Origin: Bacteroidota bacterium
GTDB lineage: Bacteria; Bacteroidota; Bacteroidia; Chitinophagales; Saprospiraceae
Assembly: GCA_018222965.1 (NCBI GenBank)
Contig: JAAEZH010000051.1
Location: 1-33,925, forward strand
Direction: 5' to 3'
DNA length: 33,925 bases
Shown: in pieces, positions 15,539-23,143 of the stretch
Numbering within the stretch: the first letter of the stretch is position 1
Layout: the number at the start of each line of letters is the position of its first letter
The notes under the pieces: generated by a model
Database searches by the model: none
Told to the model about the DNA's origin: nothing
The model's input: only the letters and a program-made list of their open reading frames with translations
Translations under genes and position numbers: made by a program

Positions 15539-15659
15539 TACGTGGAACGTCCGACGTGGCATGAAAAATGGGTATCTGATAAAAGTGAACCAGTGTACCG
15601 GTAAAAAGTGAAATGGTTGATCCTGTTGTTACGTGGTACGTCCGACGGGGTACGTACCA
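15539..15659. repeat. Two copies of a 21-bp direct repeat with palindrome
   Basis: TACGTGGaACGTCCGACGtGG (15539-15559) is repeated as TACGTGGtACGTCCGACGgGG (15630-15650), with two mismatches (lower case). The second copy also forms a hairpin TGGTACGT (15634-15641)/ACGTACCA (15652-15659). They lie in a 235-nt gap between the methyltransferase and MtfA-like genes. The remainder of the gap is AC-rich with a doubled CTCAACCCT near 15740-15765 and no gene. Confidence 0.7.
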
Positions 15660-15773
15660 TGAAATTCCGAATCAATTAAGATTAATAAACTCAACCTGGT
15701 GCCAAAACAACTAACACCCAATTCCCGTTTACAATTTATCTCTCAACCCTAAACGCTCAACCCTCACCTGATA

Positions 15774-16529
15774 ATGATTGCACCGCTTTACCGGGCCTGG
15801 CATCGAAAATTCCCGCCTGAAATAGGAGAGGAGGAGCGGCATTATTTGAGTATACATTCGCATTATTACAAGGATTTAAGTTCGGAAGAACAGAAGCGCT
15901 TTGAGCATCGTTTGGCGGTTTCTCTGCGCTGGTTTGATTTCAGAGTCCATAACCTGCCGGAGGTTACCACAGAAATGAAAATTGCTGTTGGCGCAGGCAT
16001 TATGCAGGTGTGTTTTGGTTTGCGCAAATACCTGTTCCGGCGTTTTCGTAGAATCCAGTTGGTTCCGGCTGCCTATACTTATCCCGGGCTGGAGCACATG
16101 CCTATGATCGGGGATACCAATCGTAACAACTGGATGATCAGCCTGAGCTGGCCCCATGTTTTGGAAGGGATCCGGGGCAAAGACGATGGATATAATGTCG
16201 TACTGCACGAAGTAGCTCACGGACTGGAATGGGAGCATTTGCTTGGACGAAAAGCCATCCGCACCTTTTTGCATCATACTGATTATAAACACTGGAAAAG
16301 GCTGGCGGCCAAGAAACTGCATTTGATTCGGCAGGGAGAAAACAGCTTCCTCAAAGATTATGGTGGGACCAATATGGAGGAGCTATTCGCGGTAAGCATA
16401 GAAGCCTTCTTCGAACAGCCCTTCGACTTCAAAAAACGATTGCCTTATCTATACCGCCAGATGTGTCAGGTACTCAATCAGGATCCGACCCAACGAAAGT
16501 CACCGGTTTTGATTCCGCGGGGAGTGTAA
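15774..16529 (+). CDS. MtfA-type zinc metallopeptidase (M90)
   Basis: 251 residues of the MtfA/DUF980 family, soluble peptidases related to the catalytic domain of anthrax lethal factor. The zinc motif is HEVAH (H145, E146, H149), followed by the downstream acidic helix NMEELFAVSIEAFFEQP (about 200-216), which supplies the third ligand. The family's LPEVTTEMKIAVGAGIMQVCFG (about 61-82) precedes it. In Escherichia coli MtfA regulates glucose transport by binding Mlc. No Mlc homologue is expected in Bacteroidota, so the target here is unknown. The gene stands alone. Confidence 0.88.
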   Translation: MIAPLYRAWHRKFPPEIGEEERHYLSIHSHYYKDLSSEEQKRFEHRLAVSLRWFDFRVHNLPEVTTEMKIAVGAGIMQVCFGLRKYLFRRFRRIQLVPAAYTYPGLEHMPMIGDTNRNNWMISLSWPHVLEGIRGKDDGYNVVLHEVAHGLEWEHLLGRKAIRTFLHHTDYKHWKRLAAKKLHLIRQGENSFLKDYGGTNMEELFAVSIEAFFEQPFDFKKRLPYLYRQMCQVLNQDPTQRKSPVLIPRGV

Positions 16530-16546
16530 AGTGGCTCATTATTTAT

Positions 16547-16554
16547 TACTTTTG
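16547..16554 (+). promoter_or_regulatory. Promoter -7 element TACTTTTG
   Basis: Perfect TAnnTTTG 21 nt before the EVE-domain ATG. No clear TTTG at the -33 position. Confidence 0.5.
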
Positions 16555-16575
16555 CGAACAAGAAAAAAAACATAG

Positions 16576-16989
16576 ATGAACTACTGGTTAGTCAAAAGCG
16601 AACCATTTGTATACAGTTACGATGACCTGATCGAAGAGGGCAAAACGATGTGGGAAGGCGTGCGGAATTATGCCGCCCGAAACCACATGCGCGACATGAA
16701 ACTGGGCGATTATGTATTGTTTTACCACAGTCGTAAAGGTCTGGAGGTTGTAGGGGTAACTAAAGTCGTTAAGGAGCATTATCCCGATCCAACAGCGGAG
16801 AAAGGAGACTGGTCTGTGGTGGAGATCGAACCTTACAAACGCTTCAACAAACCGGTAACTCTGAAAGAAATCAAAGCGGTAGATAGTTTACAGGATATCG
16901 CCCTGGTAAGAATTGGCAGACTTTCCGTGATGCCTTTACCTAAAGAGGCCTTTTTTAAGATCATGGAGATGGGGGAAACCGAACTTTAA
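16576..16989 (+). CDS. EVE-domain protein
   Basis: 137 residues, a single EVE domain of the thymocyte nuclear protein 1 type. It starts MNYWLVKSEPFVYSYDDL and contains WEGVRNYAARNHMRDMKLGDYVLFYHS (about 26-52), the aromatic cage region that reads modified bases in other EVE proteins. It then has VGVTKVVKEHYPDPTA and a C-terminal PLPKEAFFKI. It probably recognises a modified nucleotide in DNA or RNA. No restriction or defence gene lies nearby, so a defence role is not suggested here. Confidence 0.92.
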   Translation: MNYWLVKSEPFVYSYDDLIEEGKTMWEGVRNYAARNHMRDMKLGDYVLFYHSRKGLEVVGVTKVVKEHYPDPTAEKGDWSVVEIEPYKRFNKPVTLKEIKAVDSLQDIALVRIGRLSVMPLPKEAFFKIMEMGETEL

Positions 16990-17079
16990 GTAGCCAAAGG
17001 ACATTTTTATTCTATATAGCATCCTGCCTTCCGAAAAGTTTTTTAATTTGATCACAAATCAAACTTCAAAATCGCTAAC

Positions 17080-17418
17080 ATGAAATTTGAAATCTTTAAG
17101 AGCGAGAAAAACGATAAGTTTTACTTCAACCTCAAAGCCAAAAATGGACAGGTAATTCTTTCCAGCCAGGGCTATGCTCAAAAATCTGGCGCCAAAAATG
17201 GTATCGAGTCTGTTCGTACAAATTGCGGCGACGACGATCTCTATGAGATCAAAGAAGCATCCAATGGAAAAGTATTCTTCAATCTGCTCGCAAAAAATAA
17301 GCAGGTGATTGGCAGCAGCCAAATGTACGCCTCTAAGTCAGGGATGCAAAATGGTATTGAGTCTGTAAAGACCAATGCACCTAAGGCTGAGATTGATGAT
17401 CAATCTGTAGAATCATAA
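17080..17418 (+). CDS. YegP/DUF1508 family protein, two tandem domains
   Basis: 112 residues made of two copies of the roughly 48-residue DUF1508 unit: FYFNLKAKNGQVILSSQGYAQKSGAKNGIESVRTN (about 13-47) and VFFNLLAKNKQVIGSSQMYASKSGMQNGIESVKTN (about 64-98). Each unit forms a small beta-hairpin/helix fold. The family is widespread and has no proven activity. It is a single gene followed by a strong bidirectional terminator. Confidence 0.93.
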   Translation: MKFEIFKSEKNDKFYFNLKAKNGQVILSSQGYAQKSGAKNGIESVRTNCGDDDLYEIKEASNGKVFFNLLAKNKQVIGSSQMYASKSGMQNGIESVKTNAPKAEIDDQSVES

Positions 17419-17439
17419 TTTTCTTGCCCGAGTAAAAGA

Positions 17440-17474
17440 AAAAGGCCTGCCAATCTGTGATCGGCAGGCCTTTT
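17440..17474. terminator. Bidirectional terminator
   Basis: Perfect 12-bp arms AAAAGGCCTGCC (17440-17451) and GGCAGGCCTTTT (17463-17474). It serves the DUF1508 gene (+) and the convergent hydrolase gene (-). Confidence 0.9.
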
Positions 17475-17494
17475 CAATATCTCTTCCCGGATGA

Positions 17495-18355
17495 TTATTG
17501 GGGACTTAAGGCTTCCGCAAGAGACAATCCCTCCTTCAGTACAATGCGACCTTTTTCATTCTTCTCTACTTTTCCGCATTCGGTCTTTGGATCGTGTTCA
17601 AACAGCAGAATCCAGTTTTCATCGACTGCTTTTTCCAGGATTGTTCGCTTTTCCTGCAAGGTTCTCAGCGGACGAATATCATAACTCATCACATACGGCA
17701 ATCCGATGTGGAAGCTGGAAGGGAAAAGGTCGGCACAGTAAAAATACGTTTGTTCTCCAACCTTAATTTCCAGGGCCATCATCGCTTCGGTATGCCCGTA
17801 AAGAAAATGGATATTGATTCCGGGAATCCATTGGGAAGCTTCCTGGGTAACCGGGATATACTTTAGGACTTTTTGTTTTTCCAGCGGTACAAAATTCTCT
17901 TTTAGGAAGCTGGCTCGTTCCCGTTCATTCGGATGCAGGGCCCATTGGTAATGCGTCTCATTACTCCAATAGGTAGCGTTGGGAAATGCAGGAACCAAAT
18001 CTTCTGAACCGTTTCGTTTCACTGCACCGCCTACATGGTCAAAGTGCAGGTGGGTTAGGAATACATCGGTAATATCTTCGGGCGCAAGCCCTAACTCTTC
18101 CAGAGAACTTCCCAGGTTTTCCGGACCATGAGGCTCAAAATGGGAGCGGAATTTATCGCTTTGTTTATCTCCAATGCCGGTATCAACCAGGATTTTGCGA
18201 TCACCTGTTTCTATGAGGATACTTCGCATGGCCCAGGTACACATGTTATTCTCATCCGGAGTGGTCAACTTTTGCCACATCCTTTTGGGAACTACCCCAA
18301 ACATAGCGCCTCCGTCCAATTTGAAAAATCCGGTATGTACAATTCGTATATTCAT
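17495..18355 (-). CDS. Metallo-beta-lactamase-fold hydrolase
   Basis: 286 residues. The metal motif is T101-HLHFDH (H102, H104, D106, H107). Further ligands are likely in YGHTEA (about 192), CADLFP (about 212) and LFEHDP (about 256). The N-terminus TGFFKLDGGAMFGVVPKRMWQKL resembles the lactonase-like branch (AHL lactonase, methyl parathion hydrolase-like), but many members of that branch have other substrates, so I leave the substrate open. There is no signal peptide. The ATG overlaps the ribH stop by one base (TAATG), so the two genes are cotranscribed and probably translationally coupled. Confidence 0.88.
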   Translation of the reverse strand: MNIRIVHTGFFKLDGGAMFGVVPKRMWQKLTTPDENNMCTWAMRSILIETGDRKILVDTGIGDKQSDKFRSHFEPHGPENLGSSLEELGLAPEDITDVFLTHLHFDHVGGAVKRNGSEDLVPAFPNATYWSNETHYQWALHPNERERASFLKENFVPLEKQKVLKYIPVTQEASQWIPGINIHFLYGHTEAMMALEIKVGEQTYFYCADLFPSSFHIGLPYVMSYDIRPLRTLQEKRTILEKAVDENWILLFEHDPKTECGKVEKNEKGRIVLKEGLSLAEALSPQ

Positions 18356-18870
18356 TAAAATCCAATCTTCTTTTTAGGTTGTTCGAGTACTTTTTTGGTG
18401 TCCAACATGCGGATAGCTGTCACGGCTGCTTCCACGCCTTTATTGCCGTGTTTGCCACCTGCGCGGTCCTTGGCTTGCTCCATGGTGTTGGGAGTTATTA
18501 CACCAAAGATAAAAGGCTTGTTCATGGCCAGGCTCAGATTCATGAGTGCGGCAGCCACCGTGCGGTTGATGTATTCGTTGTGGGAGGTTTCTCCTTTGAT
18601 CACACAACCCAGACAAATGATTGCATCCACATCTTTGGCATTGGCCATCCAACGGGCTGCAGAGGGCAATTCGAAAGAGCCCGGCACCTGCGTGCTGTGG
18701 ATGTTTTCCTCTTTGACTCCGTGTTTGCTGAGGGTTTCGTAAGCGCCTTCATACAAGGCGTGGGTAATTTTCCGGTTCCATTCAGAAACGACGATACCTA
18801 CCTTCATCTCGGAGGCATCGGGAATGTTTTTCTCGTCGTATTCTGAGAGATTTTTGAGTGCGCTGGCCAT
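18355..18870 (-). CDS. ribH: 6,7-dimethyl-8-ribityllumazine synthase
   Basis: 171 residues. The enzyme joins 5-amino-6-ribitylamino-uracil and dihydroxybutanone phosphate in riboflavin synthesis. Family marks are VGIVVSEWN (substrate loop), VPGSFELPSAARWM, CLGCVIKGETSHNEYINR with the catalytic histidine near residue 96, and NTMEQAKDRAGGKHGNKGVEAA. A 20-residue N-terminal tail (LKNLSEYDEKNIPDASEM) precedes the fold, as often in Bacteroidota. No other rib gene is in the window. The TPR gene lies upstream on the same strand, separated by a strong terminator, and no consensus promoter is obvious before ribH. Confidence 0.95.
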   Translation of the reverse strand: MASALKNLSEYDEKNIPDASEMKVGIVVSEWNRKITHALYEGAYETLSKHGVKEENIHSTQVPGSFELPSAARWMANAKDVDAIICLGCVIKGETSHNEYINRTVAAALMNLSLAMNKPFIFGVITPNTMEQAKDRAGGKHGNKGVEAAVTAIRMLDTKKVLEQPKKKIGF

Positions 18871-18954
18871 AGCGTTTTTTTGTTTGGTTCAACTTTTTGA
18901 AAACAAATGCCCCGAAGGATAGTTCGAAGCAGTAGGCAATTGGACTTTTGCCAA

Positions 18955-18997
18955 AATAAAAATGCCTGCCGGATACAAGTTTATCTGGCAGGCATTT
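18955..18997 (-). terminator. Terminator after the TPR gene
   Basis: 16-bp stem 18960-18975/18982-18997 (core AAATGCCTGCC/GGCAGGCATTT) with one G-T pair and a six-base loop. The A-run at 18955-18963 gives the U-tail for minus-strand transcripts. Confidence 0.9.
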
Positions 18998-19019
18998 GCT
19001 CTTGGCTTTCGCCGAATGA

Positions 19020-19718
19020 TTATCCGCGACCTTCGAGGCGGATCAGGTATTTTTCAATATCGCGTCCTTGTGTGGAACTTGGATATTTACTTTTAATTTC
19101 CTTGTAAGCGGCGATAGCGTCTGCGTAATTGCCTTGCTTTTCGTTTAGCATACCCACTTTCATGAGGTAGATAGGTGTAAGCGCCGGATTGTCCCCATTG
19201 CTAACCGCTTTTTTGTAATTGCTCATGGCTTTGTCCATGTCGCCAAGCTCGCTGTAGGCATCTCCCATTACACCGTATTTTACGATTGGAAGAATTTCCC
19301 CGTCTGCATCCACTTTTTTGAAGTGGTCGATTGCGTTTTGGTATTCACCGAGACGCATATAGCTGATGCCGGAGTACAGTTTGGCGGCATTGCCCGTCGG
19401 GGTTCCACCGTATTTGTCAACGATGTCGTTTAGACCCTCAAAAGAACCGCCCGGATTCGTGAGTGCGAGTGCAAAAGAGTCCTGAAAGAACTGCTGCTCT
19501 GCGCGCCAAATCTTGTTTACAGCTTCTGCTGCTTTAGGCTTCTTCACAAAGTTATTGTAAAAGAAAATACCGCCGATTGCTACAACCAATACAGTCAGAC
19601 CTCCGAAAATGAGGTTGCGGTTGCTGTCGATAAAACTCTGTGCACTGTCTCTTGCTTCGACGAGATCGACCAGCGTATCGTCTTGTTTTTTCTTGTTGGA
19701 TTTTTTCCTTCTTGCCAT
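19020..19718 (-). CDS. Membrane-anchored TPR protein
   Basis: 232 residues. A basic cytoplasmic N-terminus (MARRKKSNKKKQ) is followed by one membrane helix at about 36-57 (LIFGGLTVLVVAIGGIFFYN) and a periplasmic helical part. The helical part holds TPR-like units: AKLYSGISYMRLGEYQNAIDHFKKV, VKYGVMGDAYSELGDMDKAMSNYKKAV and IYLMKVGMLNEKQGNYADAIAAYKEI. The layout matches YfgM-type TPR_21 proteins, which assist folding of exported proteins. From memory this gene is a common neighbour of ribH and recF in Bacteroidota. A TATTTTTG element lies about 60 nt upstream. Confidence 0.88.
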   Translation of the reverse strand: MARRKKSNKKKQDDTLVDLVEARDSAQSFIDSNRNLIFGGLTVLVVAIGGIFFYNNFVKKPKAAEAVNKIWRAEQQFFQDSFALALTNPGGSFEGLNDIVDKYGGTPTGNAAKLYSGISYMRLGEYQNAIDHFKKVDADGEILPIVKYGVMGDAYSELGDMDKAMSNYKKAVSNGDNPALTPIYLMKVGMLNEKQGNYADAIAAYKEIKSKYPSSTQGRDIEKYLIRLEGRG

Positions 19719-19781
19719 GATCTATGTTGCTTCAAGTTAAAGGACCGTAAGTTTCGGTCTCATGCTTTGTAAAAAACCACG

Positions 19782-19789
19782 CAAAAATA
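19782..19789 (-). promoter_or_regulatory. Possible -7 element TATTTTTG for the TPR gene
   Basis: Minus-strand TAnnTTTG match about 60 nt before the TPR ATG. No TTTG at the expected -33 distance. Confidence 0.4.
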
Positions 19790-19873
19790 AGCAAACTTTT
19801 GGATTATACGATGAATAGACTGATTAAAACGAGTCAGGTGAAAACATTCGGTTGGGAGGAATGGAGGAGGGGG

Positions 19874-19993
19874 AGGTCGGTCGGCAAGTACAACTTGCTT
19901 CTCTCCGGTTGAGTTGCCTCGCTTTGCTCGGCTTTTGGGGGAGTCGGCTGCGCATCCGCTTGCCGGTGGGGGGAGGAGTGGTAATGTAGAATG
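19874..19993. repeat. 120-bp repeat, copy A
   Basis: Begins AGGTCGGTCGGCAAG and ends GTAATGTAGAATG. About 96% identical to copies B (20143-20262) and C (23144-23264). The left part can fold GGCAAG/CTTGC; further inside are GTTGCCTCGCTTTGCTCGGC and GCATCCGCTTGCCGG, whose CTTGCCG is also complementary to the left CGGCAAG. The right end is shared by all copies, after which flanks diverge, which looks like a dispersed element rather than a duplicated gene. Confidence 0.9.
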
Positions 19994-20027
19994 CCTGCCT
20001 GCCGAACAAGCCGGCTTGGCAGGCAGG
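19994..20027. repeat. Nested palindrome CCTGCCTGCC...GGCAGGCAGG
   Basis: Perfect 10-bp arms (19994-20003, 20018-20027) enclose a second perfect palindrome AAGCCGGCTT (20008-20017). It directly abuts the right end of repeat copy A. The TGCCTGCC core also occurs in the terminators at 17440 and 18960. Confidence 0.8.
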
Positions 20028-20125
20028 TAAAAGGATTCTCTTCCTGGGAGAAGCCTTATGTGGTTCAACGAAGAGGGTAGATGAAGGAGGATAGAGGATA
20101 GAAGTTTTTCGGCTAGAAATAATTT

Positions 20126-20140
20126 ACGCTGCCTCAGCGT
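20126..20140. repeat. Short hairpin ACGCTG/CAGCGT
   Basis: Six-bp arms with a three-base loop immediately before the left end of repeat copy B. Confidence 0.5.
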
Positions 20141-20142
20141 GT

Positions 20143-20262
20143 AGGTCGGTCGGCAAGTACAACTTGCCTTTCTCCGGTTGAGTTGCCTGGCTTTGCTCGG
20201 CTTTTGGGGGAGTCGGCTGCGCATCTGCTTGCCGGTGGGAGGAGGAGTGGTAATGTAGAATG
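20143..20262. repeat. 120-bp repeat, copy B
   Basis: Same orientation as copies A and C; five substitutions relative to copy A by eye. In this copy the left hairpin GGCAAGT/ACTTGCC is perfect. The right end GTAATGTAGAATG is followed at once by the GGACCCGC palindrome. Confidence 0.9.
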
Positions 20263-20336
20263 GACCCGCGTAGGCGGGTCCCATATCCTTAGCAAAATGG
20301 TGCCACCAGAACATCACGACCCGCGTCGGCGGGTCG
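20262..20336. repeat. Pair of ACCCGC/GCGGGT palindromes
   Basis: GGACCCGC (20262-20269)/GCGGGTCC (20274-20281) and CGACCCGC (20317-20324)/GCGGGTCG (20329-20336), each with a four-base loop, 35 nt apart. The same core with compensating outer bases suggests selection for, or spreading of, a structured unit. Confidence 0.75.
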
Positions 20337-20356
20337 CACCAAAACAAATTGAAGGT

Positions 20357-20397
20357 AGAAAAACAAAACCCTGACCTTTTGAAAAAAGCCAGGGTTT
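20357..20397 (-). terminator. Terminator of pdhA
   Basis: AAACCCTG (20366-20373)/CAGGGTTT (20390-20397) with an inner CTTTT/AAAAG pairing. The A-rich stretch at 20357-20368 supplies the U-tail on the minus strand. It ends 23 nt past the pdhA stop. Confidence 0.8.
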
Positions 20398-20420
20398 AGA
20401 GTAGTTTTTCAACAATATTC

Positions 20421-21470
20421 TTAGGTCAGATAAGGATAATCTTTCTGAACGTAATTGTCAGTATAAATCTCAGAAGGATCCGGGAACTCAGAGTTCTCGG
20501 CAAACTCAATGGCTTCTTTGATCTCTTTGTTGATCATATCTTTTATGGCCTTAACCTCATCTTCGGTCGCATGACCCAGGTCAATGAGGTTTTGCTCCGT
20601 AACCTTAACCGGATCTTTGGCTTTGTATTCCTCTACTTCTTCTTTGGTCCGGTAATTCCCCGGGTCGGAAACAGAGTGGCCTTTATAGCGATAGGTTTTA
20701 ATCTCCAGGAAGTAAGGACCTTTGCCGGAACGGATGTGCTTAGCTGCTTTTTCAATGGCTTCGTGCACTGATTCCGGAGTCATGCCATCTACAGCTTCGC
20801 AAGGCATATCGTAGCCCAGGCCGAGTTTGTAAATATCTGGTACGTTACTGGTACGACCTACGGAAGTACCCATGGCATAACCGTTATTCTCACAGATGTA
20901 GAGCACCGGCAATTGCCAGTTCATGGCCATATTGAAAGACTCGTGCAGGGCACCCTGGCGGGCAGCACCATCGCCAAACATAGTTACACAGAGGTTTTTG
21001 GTCTCCCGGTATTTTTCCGCGAAAGCGATACCAGTACCAATTGGAATTTGGGCACCTACGATGCCGTTGCCACCGAAGTAGCGGTTCTCCTTGGAGAAAA
21101 AGTGCATGGAGCCGCCTTTCCCTTTGTTGATGCCGGTTGCTTTGCCGTAAAGCTCAGCCATAGCTGCCCGAGTGCTAACGCCTCTTCCGATAGCCGTACC
21201 GTGTTGACGGTAAGCCGTTACGATAGCATCATCGGAGGTAAGGGCAGATTCCATTCCTGCAGTGATGGCTTCCTGGCCTAAATAAACATGGAGGAAACCA
21301 CGGATTTTTTGTTTCCCGTACATCATCAGGGCGCGCTCCTCAAACTTTCGAATGCGGAGCATGGTTTCATACCATTTCAGGTAGGTTTCCTTGCTGAATT
21401 TGCTGGAAGATTTTTTCTTGCGGGTTGTTCCCTTCGTCGACTTATTTTTGCTGGCAGGCACTTTATTCAT
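20421..21470 (-). CDS. pdhA: Pyruvate dehydrogenase E1 component alpha subunit
   Basis: 349 residues. It forms the thiamine-diphosphate half of E1, decarboxylating pyruvate and passing the acetyl group to the lipoyl domain of E2. Visible are LGQEAITAGMESAL, TAYRQHGTAIGRG (about 86-97), KGGSMHFFSK with the family's H, the thiamine-diphosphate motif GDGA (166-169) to ENN (194-196), and the phosphorylation-loop region YRYKGHSVSDPGNYR. The 25-residue N-terminal tail is very rich in Lys, Ser and Thr. The beta subunit and E2 are not in the window. The gene has its own promoter and terminator and sits between repeat-rich DNA and recF, which is unusual for a pdh gene. Confidence 0.95.
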   Translation of the reverse strand: MNKVPASKNKSTKGTTRKKKSSSKFSKETYLKWYETMLRIRKFEERALMMYGKQKIRGFLHVYLGQEAITAGMESALTSDDAIVTAYRQHGTAIGRGVSTRAAMAELYGKATGINKGKGGSMHFFSKENRYFGGNGIVGAQIPIGTGIAFAEKYRETKNLCVTMFGDGAARQGALHESFNMAMNWQLPVLYICENNGYAMGTSVGRTSNVPDIYKLGLGYDMPCEAVDGMTPESVHEAIEKAAKHIRSGKGPYFLEIKTYRYKGHSVSDPGNYRTKEEVEEYKAKDPVKVTEQNLIDLGHATEDEVKAIKDMINKEIKEAIEFAENSEFPDPSEIYTDNYVQKDYPYLT

Positions 21471-21502
21471 CTGCTTTTTTATTGAACTTGTTGCTACTAT
21501 TC

Positions 21503-21517
21503 AGGTGGAGAACACCT
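21503..21517 (-). promoter_or_regulatory. Small hairpin in the pdhA leader
   Basis: AGGTG (21503-21507)/CACCT (21513-21517) lies in the 77-nt 5' untranslated part of pdhA, 33 nt before the ATG. It could affect translation; no riboswitch class is recognised. Confidence 0.3.
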
Positions 21518-21553
21518 CTAAGGTATAAACAACTTCATGTTTACAATTTCGGC

Positions 21554-21583
21554 CAAAGATACGGCAATTTTGAAAAAGCCAAG
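21554..21583 (-). promoter_or_regulatory. Promoter of pdhA
   Basis: Minus-strand TATCTTTG (21561-21554) is a perfect -7 element; CTTG (21583-21580) stands at the -33 position with an 18-nt spacer. Confidence 0.6.
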
Positions 21584-21665
21584 AAAGAAGTACTTTAAAC
21601 CTGACCGGGGCCTTTGATTTTCTACCGCCTTTCGGCGAAAGCCAAAAAATTGTACATCCTCCTTT

Positions 21666-21673
21666 TATCTTTG
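21666..21673 (+). promoter_or_regulatory. Promoter -7 element TATCTTTG of recF
   Basis: Perfect TAnnTTTG only seven nt before the TTG start of recF, so the transcript would have almost no leader. The -33 element is not evident. Confidence 0.5.
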
Positions 21674-21680
21674 CAACAGT

Positions 21681-22778
21681 TTGGAGCTCAAAAAGATCAT
21701 ATTAACCAACTTTAAAAACTACGAGAGTCAGCAATTGGAGCTGGATCCTGCGCTCAACTGGTTTACAGGCCTCAATGGTATGGGCAAAACCAATATGCTC
21801 GATGCCATCTACTACCTGAGCATGACCAAGAGTTTTCACCACATGCCGGATCGCGATATTTCCCGGCATGCTGCATCTTTTTTCAGGCTGGAAGGCTTGT
21901 TTGAAATTCGGGGGAAAGATCGTAAAGTTGTCGCAAAGGTTGAACCGGGCAAGCGCAAGGTTTTTGAATCAAACGGAGTGCCATACGACCGATTAGCGGA
22001 ACACATCGGACAAATTCCCGTCGTATTCGTAGCTCCTTCTGATAGTGATTTGGTACAGGGGGGAAGCGAGGACCGTCGCCGTTTCATGGATAATGCCCTT
22101 TCTCAGACCGACCCGCTTTATCTGGAGCATCTGATGACTTACAACCGGGTGCTCAAGCAAAGGAATGCAGCATTAAAACAAATGGGGCAGGAGGGACGCT
22201 TTGACCGAACTTTGCTGCATGTTTACGACCGGCAGTTACTGATGCCTTCCCGTTATGTTTTTGAACAGCGGAATGCCTGGCTCGAATCTTTTTTGCCGCG
22301 TTTTCAGCAATACTATCAGATCATTTGTCAGGAGCGGGAAACAGTGGGTTGTCGCTATCGGTCGCACCTACAGGAGCAGGGTATGGATGCCTGGCTGGAA
22401 GCCAACTGGGAGAAAGATAAAGTCCTGCAACGCACCTCAGCGGGAATTCATCGCGACGATTTGGTGTTCTATATATTTGACAAGCCCGTGAAACGATTTG
22501 CCTCACAGGGACAGATGAAATCTTTCGTTCTGGCCTTGAAGCTGGCGCAATACGATGCCCTGATGGCCAGTGTGCAACGGAAGCCCCTGTTGTTATTGGA
22601 TGATATCTTTGACAAACTGGATCCGGAGCGGGTACGCAAACTGATCGAGTTGGTACAGGAACCCAATTTTGGGCAGGTATTCATCACCGACACCCGCAAA
22701 GAAAGAGCAGAATCCTTAATCGGCTCCGGCAATCGGGAGATTCGTATTTTTGAAGTGGAAGAAGGAAAAATAAAATAG
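21681..22778 (+). CDS. recF: DNA replication and repair protein RecF
   Basis: 365 residues. RecF is an SMC-like ATPase that loads RecA at gaps with RecO and RecR. Walker A is G30-LNGMGKTN, the signature region RFASQGQMKSFVLALKLAQ is near 270-290, and Walker B LLLLDDIFDKLD is near 305-316. The start codon is TTG (MELKKIILTNFKNY), required by the family N-terminus, as no ATG lies upstream in frame. The DUF721 gene starts one base after the stop. Confidence 0.95.
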   Translation: MELKKIILTNFKNYESQQLELDPALNWFTGLNGMGKTNMLDAIYYLSMTKSFHHMPDRDISRHAASFFRLEGLFEIRGKDRKVVAKVEPGKRKVFESNGVPYDRLAEHIGQIPVVFVAPSDSDLVQGGSEDRRRFMDNALSQTDPLYLEHLMTYNRVLKQRNAALKQMGQEGRFDRTLLHVYDRQLLMPSRYVFEQRNAWLESFLPRFQQYYQIICQERETVGCRYRSHLQEQGMDAWLEANWEKDKVLQRTSAGIHRDDLVFYIFDKPVKRFASQGQMKSFVLALKLAQYDALMASVQRKPLLLLDDIFDKLDPERVRKLIELVQEPNFGQVFITDTRKERAESLIGSGNREIRIFEVEEGKIK

Positions 22779-22779
22779 A

Positions 22780-23073
22780 ATGCGGAAAGAAAATGACCAA
22801 CCTCTAAAAAAGATCCTACAGGAGTGGATCGAGTCTCGCCGTCTGGAAAACAGACTCAATCTTTCCCGCATTCGCGAAGTCTGGGCCCAGGAGATGGGTA
22901 CCAGCATCAATACGCATACCCGCGAGATGAAGATCATCCGCAAAAAACTTTTCATTTCCATTGAGTCTGCTCCCCTCCGACAAGAACTCGCCATGAATCG
23001 CGAAAAAATCAAAGACCGCATGAATGAAGCCCTTGGCACGGATTATTTGGTGGAGGTGGTGGTTAGGGGGTAG
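22780..23073 (+). CDS. DUF721/DciA-like protein
   Basis: 97 residues starting MRKENDQPLKKILQEW. The family fold is seen in RIREVWAQEMGTSINTHTREMKIIRKKLFISIESAPLRQELAMNREKIKDRMNEALG. In other bacteria DciA recruits the replicative helicase DnaB, so a role in replication fits the position one base after recF. Repeat copy C begins 71 nt downstream. Confidence 0.9.
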   Translation: MRKENDQPLKKILQEWIESRRLENRLNLSRIREVWAQEMGTSINTHTREMKIIRKKLFISIESAPLRQELAMNREKIKDRMNEALGTDYLVEVVVRG

Positions 23074-23143
23074 TTTAGTGTTGAGAGCTGAGAGAGGATA
23101 GGTATTTCCAAATTACTTAATTCTGCTCCACGGCTGGAGGGGG

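Noticed and set aside
16576-16989. EVE-domain gene as part of a defence island
   Set aside because: Neighbours are a metallopeptidase, DUF1508 and household genes; no nuclease, methyltransferase or helicase partner.
17495-18355. Naming the metallo-beta-lactamase-fold protein an AHL lactonase
   Set aside because: The HxHxDH motif is shared by many hydrolases, and nothing in the window suggests quorum-signal substrates.
19760-20347. 195-residue minus-strand open frame across the repeats
   Set aside because: It is made of the 120-bp repeats and palindromes, reads repeated PPTGKRMRSRLPQKPSKA-type peptide from each copy, and has no protein-like character elsewhere.
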